DNA from: Candidatus Magasanikiibacteriota bacterium
GTDB lineage: Bacteria; Patescibacteriota; Patescibacteriia; Magasanikbacterales; GWA2-37-8
Length of the DNA: 50,195 bases
Direction: 5' to 3'
Assembly: GCA_009694865.1 (NCBI GenBank)
Contig: SICD01000003.1
Location: 1-50,195 of the forward strand
A program made the position numbers and the translations under genes. This document shows positions 7,335 through 15,296 of this stretch, piece by piece; position 1 is the first letter of the stretch, and each line of letters begins with the position of its first letter. Under the pieces are notes generated by a model. That model saw only the letters and a list, made by a program, of their open reading frames with translations. It had not been told where the DNA came from and ran no database searches.

Positions 7335-7521
7335 ACGAGTTTGAGTTAACCTGCTCTATGGCAGGTAGGAATAAAATTTAAATTAGTTTTTATATTTCCT
7401 CCTCTCACCACTCAAATTTTTGAGAAGTCAGAGGAAGTGCCAGGGCAGTGCTGGCGGGTGTTTGATGCGCGGGAGTGCGCAGGCTGCCAGGGGATTCCGA
7501 CGGTAATCCGCCGTCGGTCGG

Positions 7522-7550
7522 AAAAAAGGAGCGACTGGAGCACCTCGCTC
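7522..7550 (-). terminator. terminator of the beta-propeller gene
   Basis: On the minus strand GAGCGA (7550-7545) pairs with TCGCTC (7534-7529) and is followed by C and six T. It begins 2 bp after the stop codon. A second palindrome (CCGACGG/CCGTCGG) lies just beyond at about 7498-7518. Confidence 0.75.
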
Positions 7551-7551
7551 T

Positions 7552-8490
7552 TTAGAACTCCACCTTCCAGACGAATCCGAGCTTGAAGTCGCACACGTAC
7601 ATGCAGCTTCCGTCCGGGTGGAACCGCACGCAGCTCGGCTCACCGAAGCCGCACGCCACCGGCGGAACGAAGCGCATGTCGTACTTTTTGGTGACGCCAT
7701 CGGCATCGTGCGGCACGACCTTGACGCACTCGCCGCCGCGCTCAGCGACGTAGAGGTGGCCGTTCGTGGGGTGGGTGATCATGCCGAGGGGCTTCTTCAG
7801 GCCGTTGGCCAGAAACGGCATGTTGGGCGACCAGCTCGTGTGGTTCGTGATGTCGAAGACGGTCCCGAGACCGGCGTGGAGGTACAGCATCTTGCCCTGA
7901 TAGCCGACCGCCGTCCAGCAACCGCAGTCGCCCGCCTTGTTGCCGTTCATGCTCATCACGTACGGCATCTCGCGCAGGCCGTTGGGGAAGCCACGAACGC
8001 GGATCTTGTCCTCGCTGAAGCATCCACCCTCCTCCATGCGCACGAGTCCGTTCTCGAGCTGCACCGGTCCCGAATCCTCTCCCCCGCTGAAGGTGCAGAA
8101 CACCTCGCCCTGGTAGGAGAGCAAGCCGTACGGCCCCGGCACGCCAGCGAAGAACACGGGCGCCTCCATGGCGTCACCACCCTTCGTGATGTCCAGCACC
8201 ACGCCCCGACCCGTGTCGGAGATGAGGGTGCGGTTCCCCTGGTAGTTGGTGAGGAGCCCCGCCGGGTGGCGGAGATTCCAGGCGAACGGCTTGGCCCCGC
8301 GCATGTTGCCACCCTCGGTTACGTCCACGACGTAGCCGCCGCCGAAGGCGCTTGCGAGGAGCCGGCCATCCGGCGTCCACTCCATGTGCGTGATGCCGTG
8401 GACGCTGTGCGCGTGAATGGTCACGCGCTTGGGAGGGCGCAACGCCTCCTCATCGGGGGACAGACGAAAATCGAAGCTGAGATCGCCCAT
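7552..8490 (-). CDS. GC-rich beta-propeller (SMP-30/NHL-like) protein, probably acquired
   Basis: The 312-residue product has no signal peptide and is built of recurring beta-propeller blades: HMEWTPDGRLLASAFGGG, HPAGLLTNYQGNRTLISD, PYGLLSYQGEV, KPLGMITHPTNGHLYVAE and CVRFHPDGSCMYVCD. This pattern fits SMP-30/NHL-type sugar-lactonase-like propellers, but no catalytic site can be assigned. It has many Cys residues (for example GDCGC and CMYVC). Codons end mostly in G or C, unlike its neighbours. A strong Shine-Dalgarno (GGAGGA, 7 nt from ATG) also sets it apart, since most genes here have none. It has its own promoter and terminator, so it is a self-contained unit. Function unknown; foreign origin inferred. 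Confidence 0.85.
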   Translation of the reverse strand: MGDLSFDFRLSPDEEALRPPKRVTIHAHSVHGITHMEWTPDGRLLASAFGGGYVVDVTEGGNMRGAKPFAWNLRHPAGLLTNYQGNRTLISDTGRGVVLDITKGGDAMEAPVFFAGVPGPYGLLSYQGEVFCTFSGGEDSGPVQLENGLVRMEEGGCFSEDKIRVRGFPNGLREMPYVMSMNGNKAGDCGCWTAVGYQGKMLYLHAGLGTVFDITNHTSWSPNMPFLANGLKKPLGMITHPTNGHLYVAERGGECVKVVPHDADGVTKKYDMRFVPPVACGFGEPSCVRFHPDGSCMYVCDFKLGFVWKVEF

Positions 8491-8562
8491 CGTTTTCCTC
8501 CAGGTACAAGATTGATCGCTCGCACGAGGCGAGGTTCACTGCCTGATTGCAGAGAACGTTTT

Positions 8563-8591
8563 ACTATACCCCTAAACCAAACAAACGCCAA
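8563..8591 (-). promoter_or_regulatory. promoter of the beta-propeller gene
   Basis: On the minus strand TTGGCG (8591-8586), a 17-nt spacer and TATAGT (8568-8563). The leader to the ATG is about 70 nt. Confidence 0.6.
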
Positions 8592-8618
8592 TACTATCGA
8601 CAAAAGATATTAACATAC

Positions 8619-8647
8619 TTGACAAAATAGCTAGAATAAGGTATAAT
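8619..8647 (+). promoter_or_regulatory. consensus sigma70 promoter of the TrmB-like regulator
   Basis: TTGACA at 8619-8624, a 17-nt spacer and TATAAT at 8642-8647: a perfect consensus. It lies back to back with the promoter of the beta-propeller gene, 27 bp apart, so the two could be jointly controlled. Confidence 0.88.
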
Positions 8648-8698
8648 AAGAGTATTAAAATGTTGTCGGAAATATCGGCGTTTATTTGGCCAAACGGG

Positions 8699-8735
8699 CC
8701 TCACCCTCCGTCCCCCTCCTTGAGGAGAGGGGAAA
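8699..8735. repeat. C-rich repeat in the leader of the TrmB-like gene
   Basis: TCCCCCTCCTTGAGGAGAGGGG is a diverged copy of the C-rich palindromes found in rluD and queA. Its right arm supplies the only purine-rich, Shine-Dalgarno-like sequence (GAGGAGAGGGG) before the ATG at 8745, so the gene's ribosome binding site may come from the repeat and be hidden in its hairpin. Confidence 0.6.
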
Positions 8736-8744
8736 ACACATCAT

Positions 8745-9473
8745 ATGAAATTAGACACTATCCTCCAAACCTTCGGCCTGAAACCAAAAGAAGCCGCTAT
8801 CTATTTGGCCACTTTAGAATTGGGTTCCGGGTCAGTCCAAAAAATTGCGAGCAAGGCCGGTGTGATTCGTTCTACTACCTACGAAGTACTCGAAGTACTG
8901 CGCGAAAAAAGTTTGGTTACCACATTTTTAAAAAAACACATTCGTTACTATAGCGCCGAGGATCCAAACCAGATAGTACATTTTGCCGAAAGCCGGGTCG
9001 CCACTCTTAAAGAAGCCCTACCCGAACTCAATGCCTTGGTAGGCAAAAATCGCCGCCGACCAACGGTGCGATTCTATGAGGGCAAGGAAGAAATGGGAAT
9101 TGTATTCAACGAAATCCTCACTGAGGCTGACACGCTTATTGGTCTTAGCTCCACCGACGATTTGTTCCGTGAAATGGGCGAGGTACATAAACATTTTTTA
9201 GCCAAGCGCATAGCCAAAAAAATCCCGCTACGCGTTATTTTGCGTGACACACCCTTTGGACGCGAACGCCAACGTAAAGGGCCCCAAGAATTACGCGATG
9301 CCAGACTGATGAGCGCGGAGCAATCGTTTCACGGGCAAATGTATACTTGGAAAAATAAATTTGCTCAATTCTCGTTTAAAGATGATTTTGTCGCGGTTGT
9401 TACCGAAAGCAAAGAATTAGCCGACATGCAACGCGCCTTGTTTGAAAATTTGTGGGCCCTGCTACCTCGTTGA
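8745..9473 (+). CDS. TrmB-like transcriptional regulator
   Basis: This 242-residue cytoplasmic protein has an N-terminal winged helix-turn-helix (residues about 1-75: LQTFGLKPKEAAIYLATLELG, then VQKIASKAGVIRSTTYEVLEVL) typical of TrmB regulators, followed by a coiled stretch (ESRVATLKEALPELNALV) and a C-terminal sensor-like domain with VRFYEGKEEMGIVFNEIL. Proteins of this type in Patescibacteria carry this helix-turn-helix and a phospholipase-D-like effector fold, with no known ligand. The gene has a consensus promoter and diverges from the beta-propeller gene, which it could control; that is inference only. Confidence 0.85.
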   Translation: MKLDTILQTFGLKPKEAAIYLATLELGSGSVQKIASKAGVIRSTTYEVLEVLREKSLVTTFLKKHIRYYSAEDPNQIVHFAESRVATLKEALPELNALVGKNRRRPTVRFYEGKEEMGIVFNEILTEADTLIGLSSTDDLFREMGEVHKHFLAKRIAKKIPLRVILRDTPFGRERQRKGPQELRDARLMSAEQSFHGQMYTWKNKFAQFSFKDDFVAVVTESKELADMQRALFENLWALLPR

Positions 9474-9500
9474 CACCTGCATTAATTACGGCTACAATAA

Positions 9501-9536
9501 CGCAATCGCGTTTAGGATTTAGAAATTAGTGCTTAG
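9501..9536 (+). repeat. 36-bp direct repeat, copy 1 (upstream of the 347-aa protein)
   Basis: A 36-bp segment from CGCAATCGCGTTTAG to TTAGTGCTTAG recurs with two mismatches at 10622-10657, upstream of gmk. The GTG at 9529 in it is therefore unlikely to be the start of the next gene. Confidence 0.9.
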
Positions 9537-9561
9537 TCTTTATTTTTTAATAAAATTATAT

Positions 9562-10605
9562 ATGGAAGAATTTACCATCAAAGGCCTGGCAAAAATCAAC
9601 AACGAACGTAACCCTCCTGCCACTGATGTGGCAGAAACAGATCCTAACTCTAGCCAAGAAACAGCCGACAATCAAGCGGGTGAAACACCAGAAACCACCT
9701 ATGAAGCAAAAACCGGCCAAAATTTATTAAATTTGGAATTAAAGGCGAGGGACGAAAAAAGACGCGGCGAATTTGCTTTCTCACTAGAACAATTCGCGCG
9801 CATGGGCGGTCAACAACTGGTTGATCTGTTTGGCGTTGAAAACGTGTCCGATGCCCTTGATTCTTTTACAATAGATTTAAAACGCGCCCGTGAACCAAGT
9901 CTGTTAGATTTAGTCAGAAAATTAGAACCGGACAAAACCAAACGATCAGAGATATATCAAACCATTACCAAGCAAGCTGAAGACGCCGCTACTGCGTTTC
10001 AGCCATGGACACGTACGGCTAGCCAAAACTATTCTGATGCCGCCCCTAGCCCCGGATTTGCGCACTCGATAAAAATGCACATGGAAGCTTGCCGCACCCT
10101 TGATTCTGTTCTCGGCAGCCTTGGCAATATCGGAGGCAAAATACTAGATACTTTGCCAATCGGGTTTAGAATTAAAGCTGAACATCAAGGCGGTATTGGG
10201 TTTTTAAAGGACACTCTAGAACAGGACGGCACTGCCAAAACCTTAGACGTCGCCATTTCTGAATTGCGTGGTGACATTGCTACGGATGAGAGAGGTCGCA
10301 TTTCTGAAGCAATCAGAATGTTAACCGAATTGAACGAATGCATCCAGCGCCAAGAGGAAATGATTGATACCGCCGCCTGGGAAACAATTCGCCCGTCGGT
10401 AGAAAACATTGGTAAACTTATGAAAGATTCGGCCGGTAGTGAGCTCGAAGAAAATATCAGTCTCAGCGTAGCCGAAAGCATGATGAAAGAATTAGCACAA
10501 TTACGCCAACTTACCAACAAACAAAAAAACACCGCTACCGCCGAATTACACGCTTTAAAACAACGCGCCGAAATGGTTGCGCGACCGTATCACGCTATTC
10601 CATAA
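9562..10605 (+). CDS. unknown helical protein
   Basis: This 347-residue protein is not recognised. It has no signal peptide or membrane segment. The first 60 residues are polar and probably disordered (ETDPNSSQETADNQAGETPE); the rest is rich in Glu, Lys, Leu and Ala and likely mostly alpha-helical, with segments such as QQLVDLFGVENVSDALDSF and NKQKNTATAELHALKQRAE. ATG 9562 was chosen over the earlier GTG at 9529 because the latter lies in a direct repeat. It stands between the TrmB-like regulator and gmk, each with its own leader, so no functional link can be claimed. Confidence 0.8.
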   Translation: MEEFTIKGLAKINNERNPPATDVAETDPNSSQETADNQAGETPETTYEAKTGQNLLNLELKARDEKRRGEFAFSLEQFARMGGQQLVDLFGVENVSDALDSFTIDLKRAREPSLLDLVRKLEPDKTKRSEIYQTITKQAEDAATAFQPWTRTASQNYSDAAPSPGFAHSIKMHMEACRTLDSVLGSLGNIGGKILDTLPIGFRIKAEHQGGIGFLKDTLEQDGTAKTLDVAISELRGDIATDERGRISEAIRMLTELNECIQRQEEMIDTAAWETIRPSVENIGKLMKDSAGSELEENISLSVAESMMKELAQLRQLTNKQKNTATAELHALKQRAEMVARPYHAIP

Positions 10606-10621
10606 AAAATCGCCACACTAT

Positions 10622-10657
10622 CGCAATCACGTTTAGAATTTAGAAATTAGTGCTTAG
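10622..10657 (+). repeat. 36-bp direct repeat, copy 2 (upstream of gmk)
   Basis: Second copy of the 9501-9536 segment, 34 of 36 positions identical, ending 13 nt before the gmk ATG. The two copies occupy the same place relative to the following gene. Confidence 0.9.
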
Positions 10658-10670
10658 AAATTTTTAATAT

Positions 10671-11237
10671 ATGGGTCTCCTCGTTGTCATCTCCTCCCCC
10701 TCCGGCGGCGGCAAAGACGCGGTTATCAATGCTCTGCTTGAACGGTTTTCCAACTCCGCGCGCTTTGTCACCACCACCTCGCGTCCGCCCCGCCCCGGCA
10801 ACCAAGAAGGCGTGGATTATCATTTTATTACTTCTGAAGAATTTGCGGCCAAAATTAAGCACAGCGATTTTATTGAATATAATCTTTATGCCGGGCATTA
10901 TTATGGAACGGAGAAAAGCCGTTTAGATGAAGCTCTTGAACGTAACAAACTCGTCCTCACGCAAATTGAGGTGAATGGCAAACACAATCTCGACAAAGCG
11001 AATATCCCCCACTTGGCTGTTTTCCTCCTCCCCGAAAGTTTAAACGTTCTTCGCCACCGCATTGAAAAACGCGGCGGGGTATCCGAAACTGACCTCAAAG
11101 AACGCCTGGCGATTGCGGAAAAAGAAATTGCTGCCTCGGGCGACTATGACTACCGCATTGTGAACGCCGAAGACAAATTAGACGAAACCATTGAAAAAAT
11201 AGCGGAAATAATCAAATCTCATTTATCCGGAAACTAA
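10671..11237 (+). CDS. gmk: guanylate kinase
   Basis: Phosphorylates GMP (and dGMP) to the diphosphate with ATP; cytoplasmic. The 188-residue length is normal. The GMP-binding region is clear: TTTSRPPRPGNQEGVDYHFIT, FIEYNLYAGHYYGT with its Tyr residues, and VLTQIEVNGKHNL. The P-loop reads SSPSGGGKDAV rather than the usual GPSGxGKS/T, with Asp then Ala where Ser/Thr normally binds magnesium. The lid is visible in RIEKRGGVSETDLKERL. It precedes rplS but rplS has its own promoter. Confidence 0.94.
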   Translation: MGLLVVISSPSGGGKDAVINALLERFSNSARFVTTTSRPPRPGNQEGVDYHFITSEEFAAKIKHSDFIEYNLYAGHYYGTEKSRLDEALERNKLVLTQIEVNGKHNLDKANIPHLAVFLLPESLNVLRHRIEKRGGVSETDLKERLAIAEKEIAASGDYDYRIVNAEDKLDETIEKIAEIIKSHLSGN

Positions 11238-11241
11238 ACCC

Positions 11242-11270
11242 TTGACGGAAAGTAGGAAATAGGCTAGAAT
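11242..11270 (+). promoter_or_regulatory. promoter of rplS
   Basis: TTGACG (11242-11247), a 17-nt spacer and TAGAAT (11265-11270), starting just after the gmk stop. The leader to the rplS ATG is about 115 nt. Confidence 0.8.
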
Positions 11271-11285
11271 AGGGCAGTTATTTTG

Positions 11286-11369
11286 GGATAATGCGAATGG
11301 CCTTGAGGCTCACGAATCTTGCGAATATATTAGCATCATTCGTGGCGCACGAGCGCATTCGCATTATCC
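11286..11369 (+). promoter_or_regulatory. structured leader of rplS
   Basis: A perfect 14-bp outer stem (GGATAATGCGAATG at 11286-11299 with CATTCGCATTATCC at 11356-11369) encloses an inner 7-bp stem CACGAAT/ATTCGTG (11311-11317 with 11338-11344) and a small GCC/GGC hairpin. Position and shape suit an autoregulatory ribosomal-protein leader, but a dispersed repeat cannot be excluded. Confidence 0.6.
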
Positions 11370-11390
11370 AAATCCATTGTAATAAATTAT

Positions 11391-11738
11391 ATGTCTGACA
11401 CAAATAACCAAACCGCCGACCAAAAGCAAACTTATAAACCAGGAATGGTAGTGCGCGTGCACCAAAAAGTGAAAGAAACCAACACCAAAGGCGAAGAAAA
11501 AGAACGTATTCAAATTTTTGAAGGGTTGATTATTGCCGCCAAACACGGCTCTGAAATTGGTGCCACTATCACCGTGCGCAAGGAAAGCGACGGCGTTGGC
11601 GTGGAACGCATCTTCCCCTTACGTTCGCCCGTAATTGATAAAATTGAAATCGTCCGCCAGTTCCAAGTCCGCCGCGCTAAATTAAACTTCATTAAAAATA
11701 CCGACTTTAAACGCAAAATGAAGGAAGTGAAGAAATAG
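11391..11738 (+). CDS. rplS: 50S ribosomal protein L19
   Basis: A component of the large ribosomal subunit at the 30S-50S interface. The 115-residue protein has the family blocks KPGMVVRVHQKVKE, RIQIFEGLIIAAKHG, ITVRKESDGVGVERIFPLRSPVIDKIEIV and the basic C-terminus RRAKLNFIK. The N-terminus carries about 15 extra polar residues (SDTNNQTADQKQTY). The gene is a single-gene unit with its own promoter, a structured leader and a strong terminator; the usual partners trmD and rimM are not adjacent. Confidence 0.97.
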   Translation: MSDTNNQTADQKQTYKPGMVVRVHQKVKETNTKGEEKERIQIFEGLIIAAKHGSEIGATITVRKESDGVGVERIFPLRSPVIDKIEIVRQFQVRRAKLNFIKNTDFKRKMKEVKK

Positions 11739-11770
11739 ATTTAGACTGATGTGGCGAGGATTTAAACAGA

Positions 11771-11811
11771 TTATAAAATCCGAGTAGTAAGCTCGGATTT
11801 TATAATTTTTT
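11771..11811. terminator. terminator after rplS, shared with the converging gene
   Basis: A perfect 14-bp stem (11771-11784 with 11792-11805), 7-nt loop and six T on the plus strand. The minus-strand gene ends 2 bp away at 11814, so it can serve both. Confidence 0.92.
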
Positions 11812-11813
11812 CA

Positions 11814-12242
11814 CTATTCTTTATTATGCCAAGCGCTTTTTATGGCCACTTCAACCTCACTCTTATCCACGACTGAAGTAAATTCATTTTCCTCTAAAAC
11901 CACACTCAATATTCTACCTATCTCAACTGCCTGAGGCGAACTAATCCATGTACTATAATCTTTTAACACTCCCATTGCTTTTGCCTTTTCACCTGCCGAC
12001 ACACTTTTCTTTGCCTCCTTAGATAGTTCATCGGCACCGTCTTTGTATTTTTCTACGGTCGGCAAATCGCTCAACATTTCTAAATATTTTTGGCCCTGTT
12101 CTGCCTCTTTGCCTCGTTCATACTGAGCGTGAAACTCACCGCCACCAAAAGCTCCAACTAACCCCAACATTAAAGCCAGTCGTTGGACGGCCGGTGGCAG
12201 CTTTTTCTTTTCAACATAACTTAAAACTTGCTCTTTGCTCAT
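11814..12242 (-). CDS. unknown small protein
   Basis: This 142-residue protein starts at ATG 12242 (MSKEQVLSYVEKKKLPPAVQ); the longer frame to 12497 runs through the uvrA terminator and a repeat and is rejected. A short hydrophobic, glycine-rich stretch (RLALMLGLVGAFGGGEFHA) might be a membrane segment, followed by a charged helical region with GKEAEQGQKYLEML and SKEAKKSVSAGEKAKAMG. The nearest purine-rich site (AAGGAG) is more than 20 nt upstream, so translation may be leader-independent. No family recognised. It lies downstream of uvrA behind that gene's terminator. Confidence 0.7.
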   Translation of the reverse strand: MSKEQVLSYVEKKKLPPAVQRLALMLGLVGAFGGGEFHAQYERGKEAEQGQKYLEMLSDLPTVEKYKDGADELSKEAKKSVSAGEKAKAMGVLKDYSTWISSPQAVEIGRILSVVLEENEFTSVVDKSEVEVAIKSAWHNKE

Positions 12243-12322
12243 ATTTTGATTAATTAAAAATAAAAACTCCTTATCCAAATAGTACTCTCTCTCTCTCTGG
12301 ATTGCAAGCAAAGCCTGTGGAC

Positions 12323-12346
12323 AAAAAAAACGCCCAAAGGGGCGTT
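12323..12346 (-). terminator. terminator of uvrA
   Basis: On the minus strand AACGCCC (12346-12340) pairs with GGGCGTT (12335-12329), followed by a run of T to 12323. It lies about 90 bp after the uvrA stop. Confidence 0.9.
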
Positions 12347-12430
12347 GTGACAATGTGACAATGTAACAATTGGACGATTGAGCGGACAGAGATTCCTCGT
12401 CGCCGCGAAGCTCGCTCGGAATGACAATTG
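12346..12430. repeat. short direct repeats plus half of a GTCATT-family palindrome
   Basis: Tandem CAATGTGA-type units (about 12346-12370) are followed at 12389-12430 by GATTCCTCGTCGC...CTCGGAATGACAATTG, the right half of the palindromic family found in rluD and between other genes. It fills the 3' untranslated region of uvrA. Confidence 0.75.
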
Positions 12431-12435
12431 AAAAA

Positions 12436-15249
12436 CTACAAATACCGTCCCGTCCAACTTTTTTTATTTTTCTTAATATCCGCCGGCGTGCCTTCAACCA
12501 CCACTTCCCCGCCTTTGGTTCCGCCCTCGGGACCTAAATCAATCACCCAATCGCTACAGCGAATCACATCGGTATTATGCTCAATAATCACCACCGAATT
12601 GCCTTTGCTCACTAACTGACGAAGCACGCGCATTAATCGCTTGGTATCTTCAAAGTGAAGTCCGGTGGTAGGCTCATCTAAAATATACAACGTCTTGCCG
12701 GTGGAGGCGCGGGATAATTCTTGCGCGAGTTTAATGCGCTGGGCTTCACCGCCCGAAATGGTCGTGGCCGGCTGGCCCAATTCCACGTAACCCAAACCAA
12801 CTTCACGCAAAACATTTAATTTATCGGCAATCGCCGGAAATTCACTAAAAAAACTGTGCGCTTCTTCCACCGTCATCTTTAACACATCGGCAATGTGTTT
12901 ATTATGATAGTGAATTTCCAGCGCCTCTTGATTGTAACGGAGCCCGCCGCATTCCACACATTCCACATACACATCAGACAAAAATTGCATGGGGATGCGT
13001 ACATAGCCTTCACCGGCGCAGGCCTCACATCGACCACCTTTAACATTAAAACTAAATTTGCCCGCGTCATACGCCCGCATGCGCGCTTCCGTTAGCGAAG
13101 CAAACACATCACGAATGAGCGTAAACACACCAGTGTAGGTCGCCGGGTTACTACGTGGCGTGCGCCCAATGGGGCTTTGATCAATCGCGATCACCTTATC
13201 AATATTACCCAGCCCCTTAATTGTTTTGTGGGCACCAGGCTCCTCTTTGGCGCGGTAAAAATATTTAGATAAAGCTTTGCCTAAAATATCAATAATAAGA
13301 GTCGATTTCCCCGATCCGGAAACACCCGTAATCGACACCAACTTGCCTAACGGAATTTCAACATCAATATTTTTTAAATTAAAAGCGCTGGCGCCAATAA
13401 TACTTATTGATTTGCCAAGTAATTTCTTGGCCGCGGATTTTTTGGGGTAGAGCTCACTTAAATCCGCCTCCCCAAATAAATAATCAGCGGTGAGGGAATG
13501 TTGGCCGTTAGGCGTTTTGCCTTTAGCGGCAATTTTTTTAAAATCAGCTAACGTACCGGCGGCCAACACCTCGCCGCCATATACTCCCGCCCCCGGACCA
13601 ATATCAATTAAATAATCAGCGGCCAGCATCATAGCCGGATCGTGTTCCACAACGATGACAGAATTGCCTAGATCGCGCAAATATTTAAGTGTGTCAATAA
13701 GCTGTTGGTTATCACGCGGATGAAGACCTACCGAGGGCTCATCTAAAACATAAATAACACCGGTCAAACCAGCCGATAACTGCGATGCCAACCGCACGCG
13801 CGTCACCTCGCCACCCGACAAGGTGTTCATCGAACGAATTAAACTCAAATACCCCAAACCAACTCGCTCCAAATTTTCTAAACGCGGAATAATTTCTTTA
13901 ATCACCGGCTCTATTACTTCTATCTTGTCACCTTTAATCTTGTTAAGCGCCATAAGGCATTCCGTAACGCTTAAGTTGGAAAGTTCGGCAATAGTAAACT
14001 CCCCCACCCGCACCGCCAAGGATTCCGTCCGAAGGCGCTTGCCCTGGCAAATAGGACAAATTTTTTCCCGCATGTATTGTTCAATTTCTTTACGAACGTA
14101 ATCGGACGTGGTATCCAAATGCTTTTGCATTAAGTCGGGAATCACTCCGGCGAAACTCACTTTCTTATTCTCAATTTGGTATTGCTCTTCACCACTGCCG
14201 TACAAAATAATATCCAAAGTTTTCGAGGGTAAATCGGCCACCGGAATATGTGTAGAAAACCCGTGCCGTTCCGCCACGGCGGCCAGCATTTTTTGGTATA
14301 AACTTTGGTTGCCGGTAATTCTCGTCCACGGCTGAATGGCCCCCTCGGCCAGCGTCAGGCGGTTATTCGGGATAACCAAATTAGGATCTACTTCCATGGT
14401 AACACCCAAACCTGTGCACCGCGGGCAGGCCCCGTAAGGGCTATTAAAACTAAAACTCCGCAAATCAAGCGCCGGCAAAGCTTTACCGCACCGCGAGCAC
14501 AAACCAACCGTAGCAAACATATAATTCACGTCATTCGCGGCAATCATCACGAGCCCATTCGTGAGCTCCAAGGCCACTTCAATATAGCGGGTCGGATCCT
14601 CCTTTTTAATATCGACAATTTTACCAATCAAAAGTTCCACCGTGTAGTTGGTTTCGGCGGCAAAATAAAAACTAGCAAAATCATTAATTTTAAGAAGTTC
14701 TCCGTCAACTCGCACCCACTCATAACCAGATTTCTCTACCGTCTCGAGGAGCGCTTTAGCATCAACTCTGGTACCGCGAACGAGCGGCGCGTAAATCAAC
14801 ATTTCCTTGGCCGCGCGCGCGAGTTCTCGCGCTTTAGCGCTAATCGCCCCCGCCGAATACACATCTACCGCCACATGGCAATCGGGGCAATGTTGCACTC
14901 CGGCGCGCGCGAATAACAATCGCAGATAATCATAAATCTCGGTCACCGTGCCCACCGTGGAGCGGGGGTTCTGCGTGGACATTTTTTGATCAATCGCGAT
15001 GGTGGGCGACAGCCCTTCCATCCCGTCAATATCCGGCTTATCGCGCACTTCCATAAACTGCCGTGCGTAACTGGACAGTGACTCGGCGTACCGCCGCTGG
15101 CCTTCCACATAAATAGTATCAAACGCCAAACTGGATTTGCCGGAACCGGACAAACCCGTTATCACGACCAATTTATGCTTAGGGATATCAATGGTAACGT
15201 TTTTTAAATTATGGACGCGAGCGCCCCGGATACGTAACCGATCGTGCAT
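12436..15249 (-). CDS. uvrA: UvrABC excision repair protein A
   Basis: The DNA-damage-recognition ATPase of nucleotide excision repair, working with UvrB. The protein has two ABC ATPase halves: Walker [15 protein letters not shown] near the N-terminus and [11 protein letters not shown] in the second half; signatures [15 protein letters not shown] and [15 protein letters not shown]. Zinc-binding Cys pairs are seen (CPDC; CSRCG with [13 protein letters not shown] with CVECGG). ATG 15249 ([17 protein letters not shown]) is preferred over the frame's first start at 15291, which adds a non-family hydrophobic stretch. 937 residues, normal size. It follows the T4SS-pilin-like gene by about 50 bp on the same strand. 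Confidence 0.98.
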   Translation of the reverse strand: MHDRLRIRGARVHNLKNVTIDIPKHKLVVITGLSGSGKSSLAFDTIYVEGQRRYAESLSSYARQFMEVRDKPDIDGMEGLSPTIAIDQKMSTQNPRSTVGTVTEIYDYLRLLFARAGVQHCPDCHVAVDVYSAGAISAKARELARAAKEMLIYAPLVRGTRVDAKALLETVEKSGYEWVRVDGELLKINDFASFYFAAETNYTVELLIGKIVDIKKEDPTRYIEVALELTNGLVMIAANDVNYMFATVGLCSRCGKALPALDLRSFSFNSPYGACPRCTGLGVTMEVDPNLVIPNNRLTLAEGAIQPWTRITGNQSLYQKMLAAVAERHGFSTHIPVADLPSKTLDIILYGSGEEQYQIENKKVSFAGVIPDLMQKHLDTTSDYVRKEIEQYMREKICPICQGKRLRTESLAVRVGEFTIAELSNLSVTECLMALNKIKGDKIEVIEPVIKEIIPRLENLERVGLGYLSLIRSMNTLSGGEVTRVRLASQLSAGLTGVIYVLDEPSVGLHPRDNQQLIDTLKYLRDLGNSVIVVEHDPAMMLAADYLIDIGPGAGVYGGEVLAAGTLADFKKIAAKGKTPNGQHSLTADYLFGEADLSELYPKKSAAKKLLGKSISIIGASAFNLKNIDVEIPLGKLVSITGVSGSGKSTLIIDILGKALSKYFYRAKEEPGAHKTIKGLGNIDKVIAIDQSPIGRTPRSNPATYTGVFTLIRDVFASLTEARMRAYDAGKFSFNVKGGRCEACAGEGYVRIPMQFLSDVYVECVECGGLRYNQEALEIHYHNKHIADVLKMTVEEAHSFFSEFPAIADKLNVLREVGLGYVELGQPATTISGGEAQRIKLAQELSRASTGKTLYILDEPTTGLHFEDTKRLMRVLRQLVSKGNSVVIIEHNTDVIRCSDWVIDLGPEGGTKGGEVVVEGTPADIKKNKKSWTGRYL

Positions 15250-15296
15250 ACTAAAAAATAACACTGGAGTAAGCAAAGTCGCAGTATACACTATAA

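Noticed and set aside
7618-8613. 331-codon plus-strand frame opposite the beta-propeller gene
   Set aside because: It is the mirror of a GC-rich gene whose third positions keep stops away. Its product is His/Ala/Arg/Val-biased with no domain pattern, and the minus-strand gene has a strong Shine-Dalgarno, promoter and blade repeats.
12243-12497. N-terminal extension of the 142-residue minus-strand gene
   Set aside because: It would run through the end of uvrA, a palindromic repeat and the uvrA terminator.
14305-14916. 203-codon plus-strand frame inside uvrA
   Set aside because: Antisense shadow of a fully conserved gene; no start signal.
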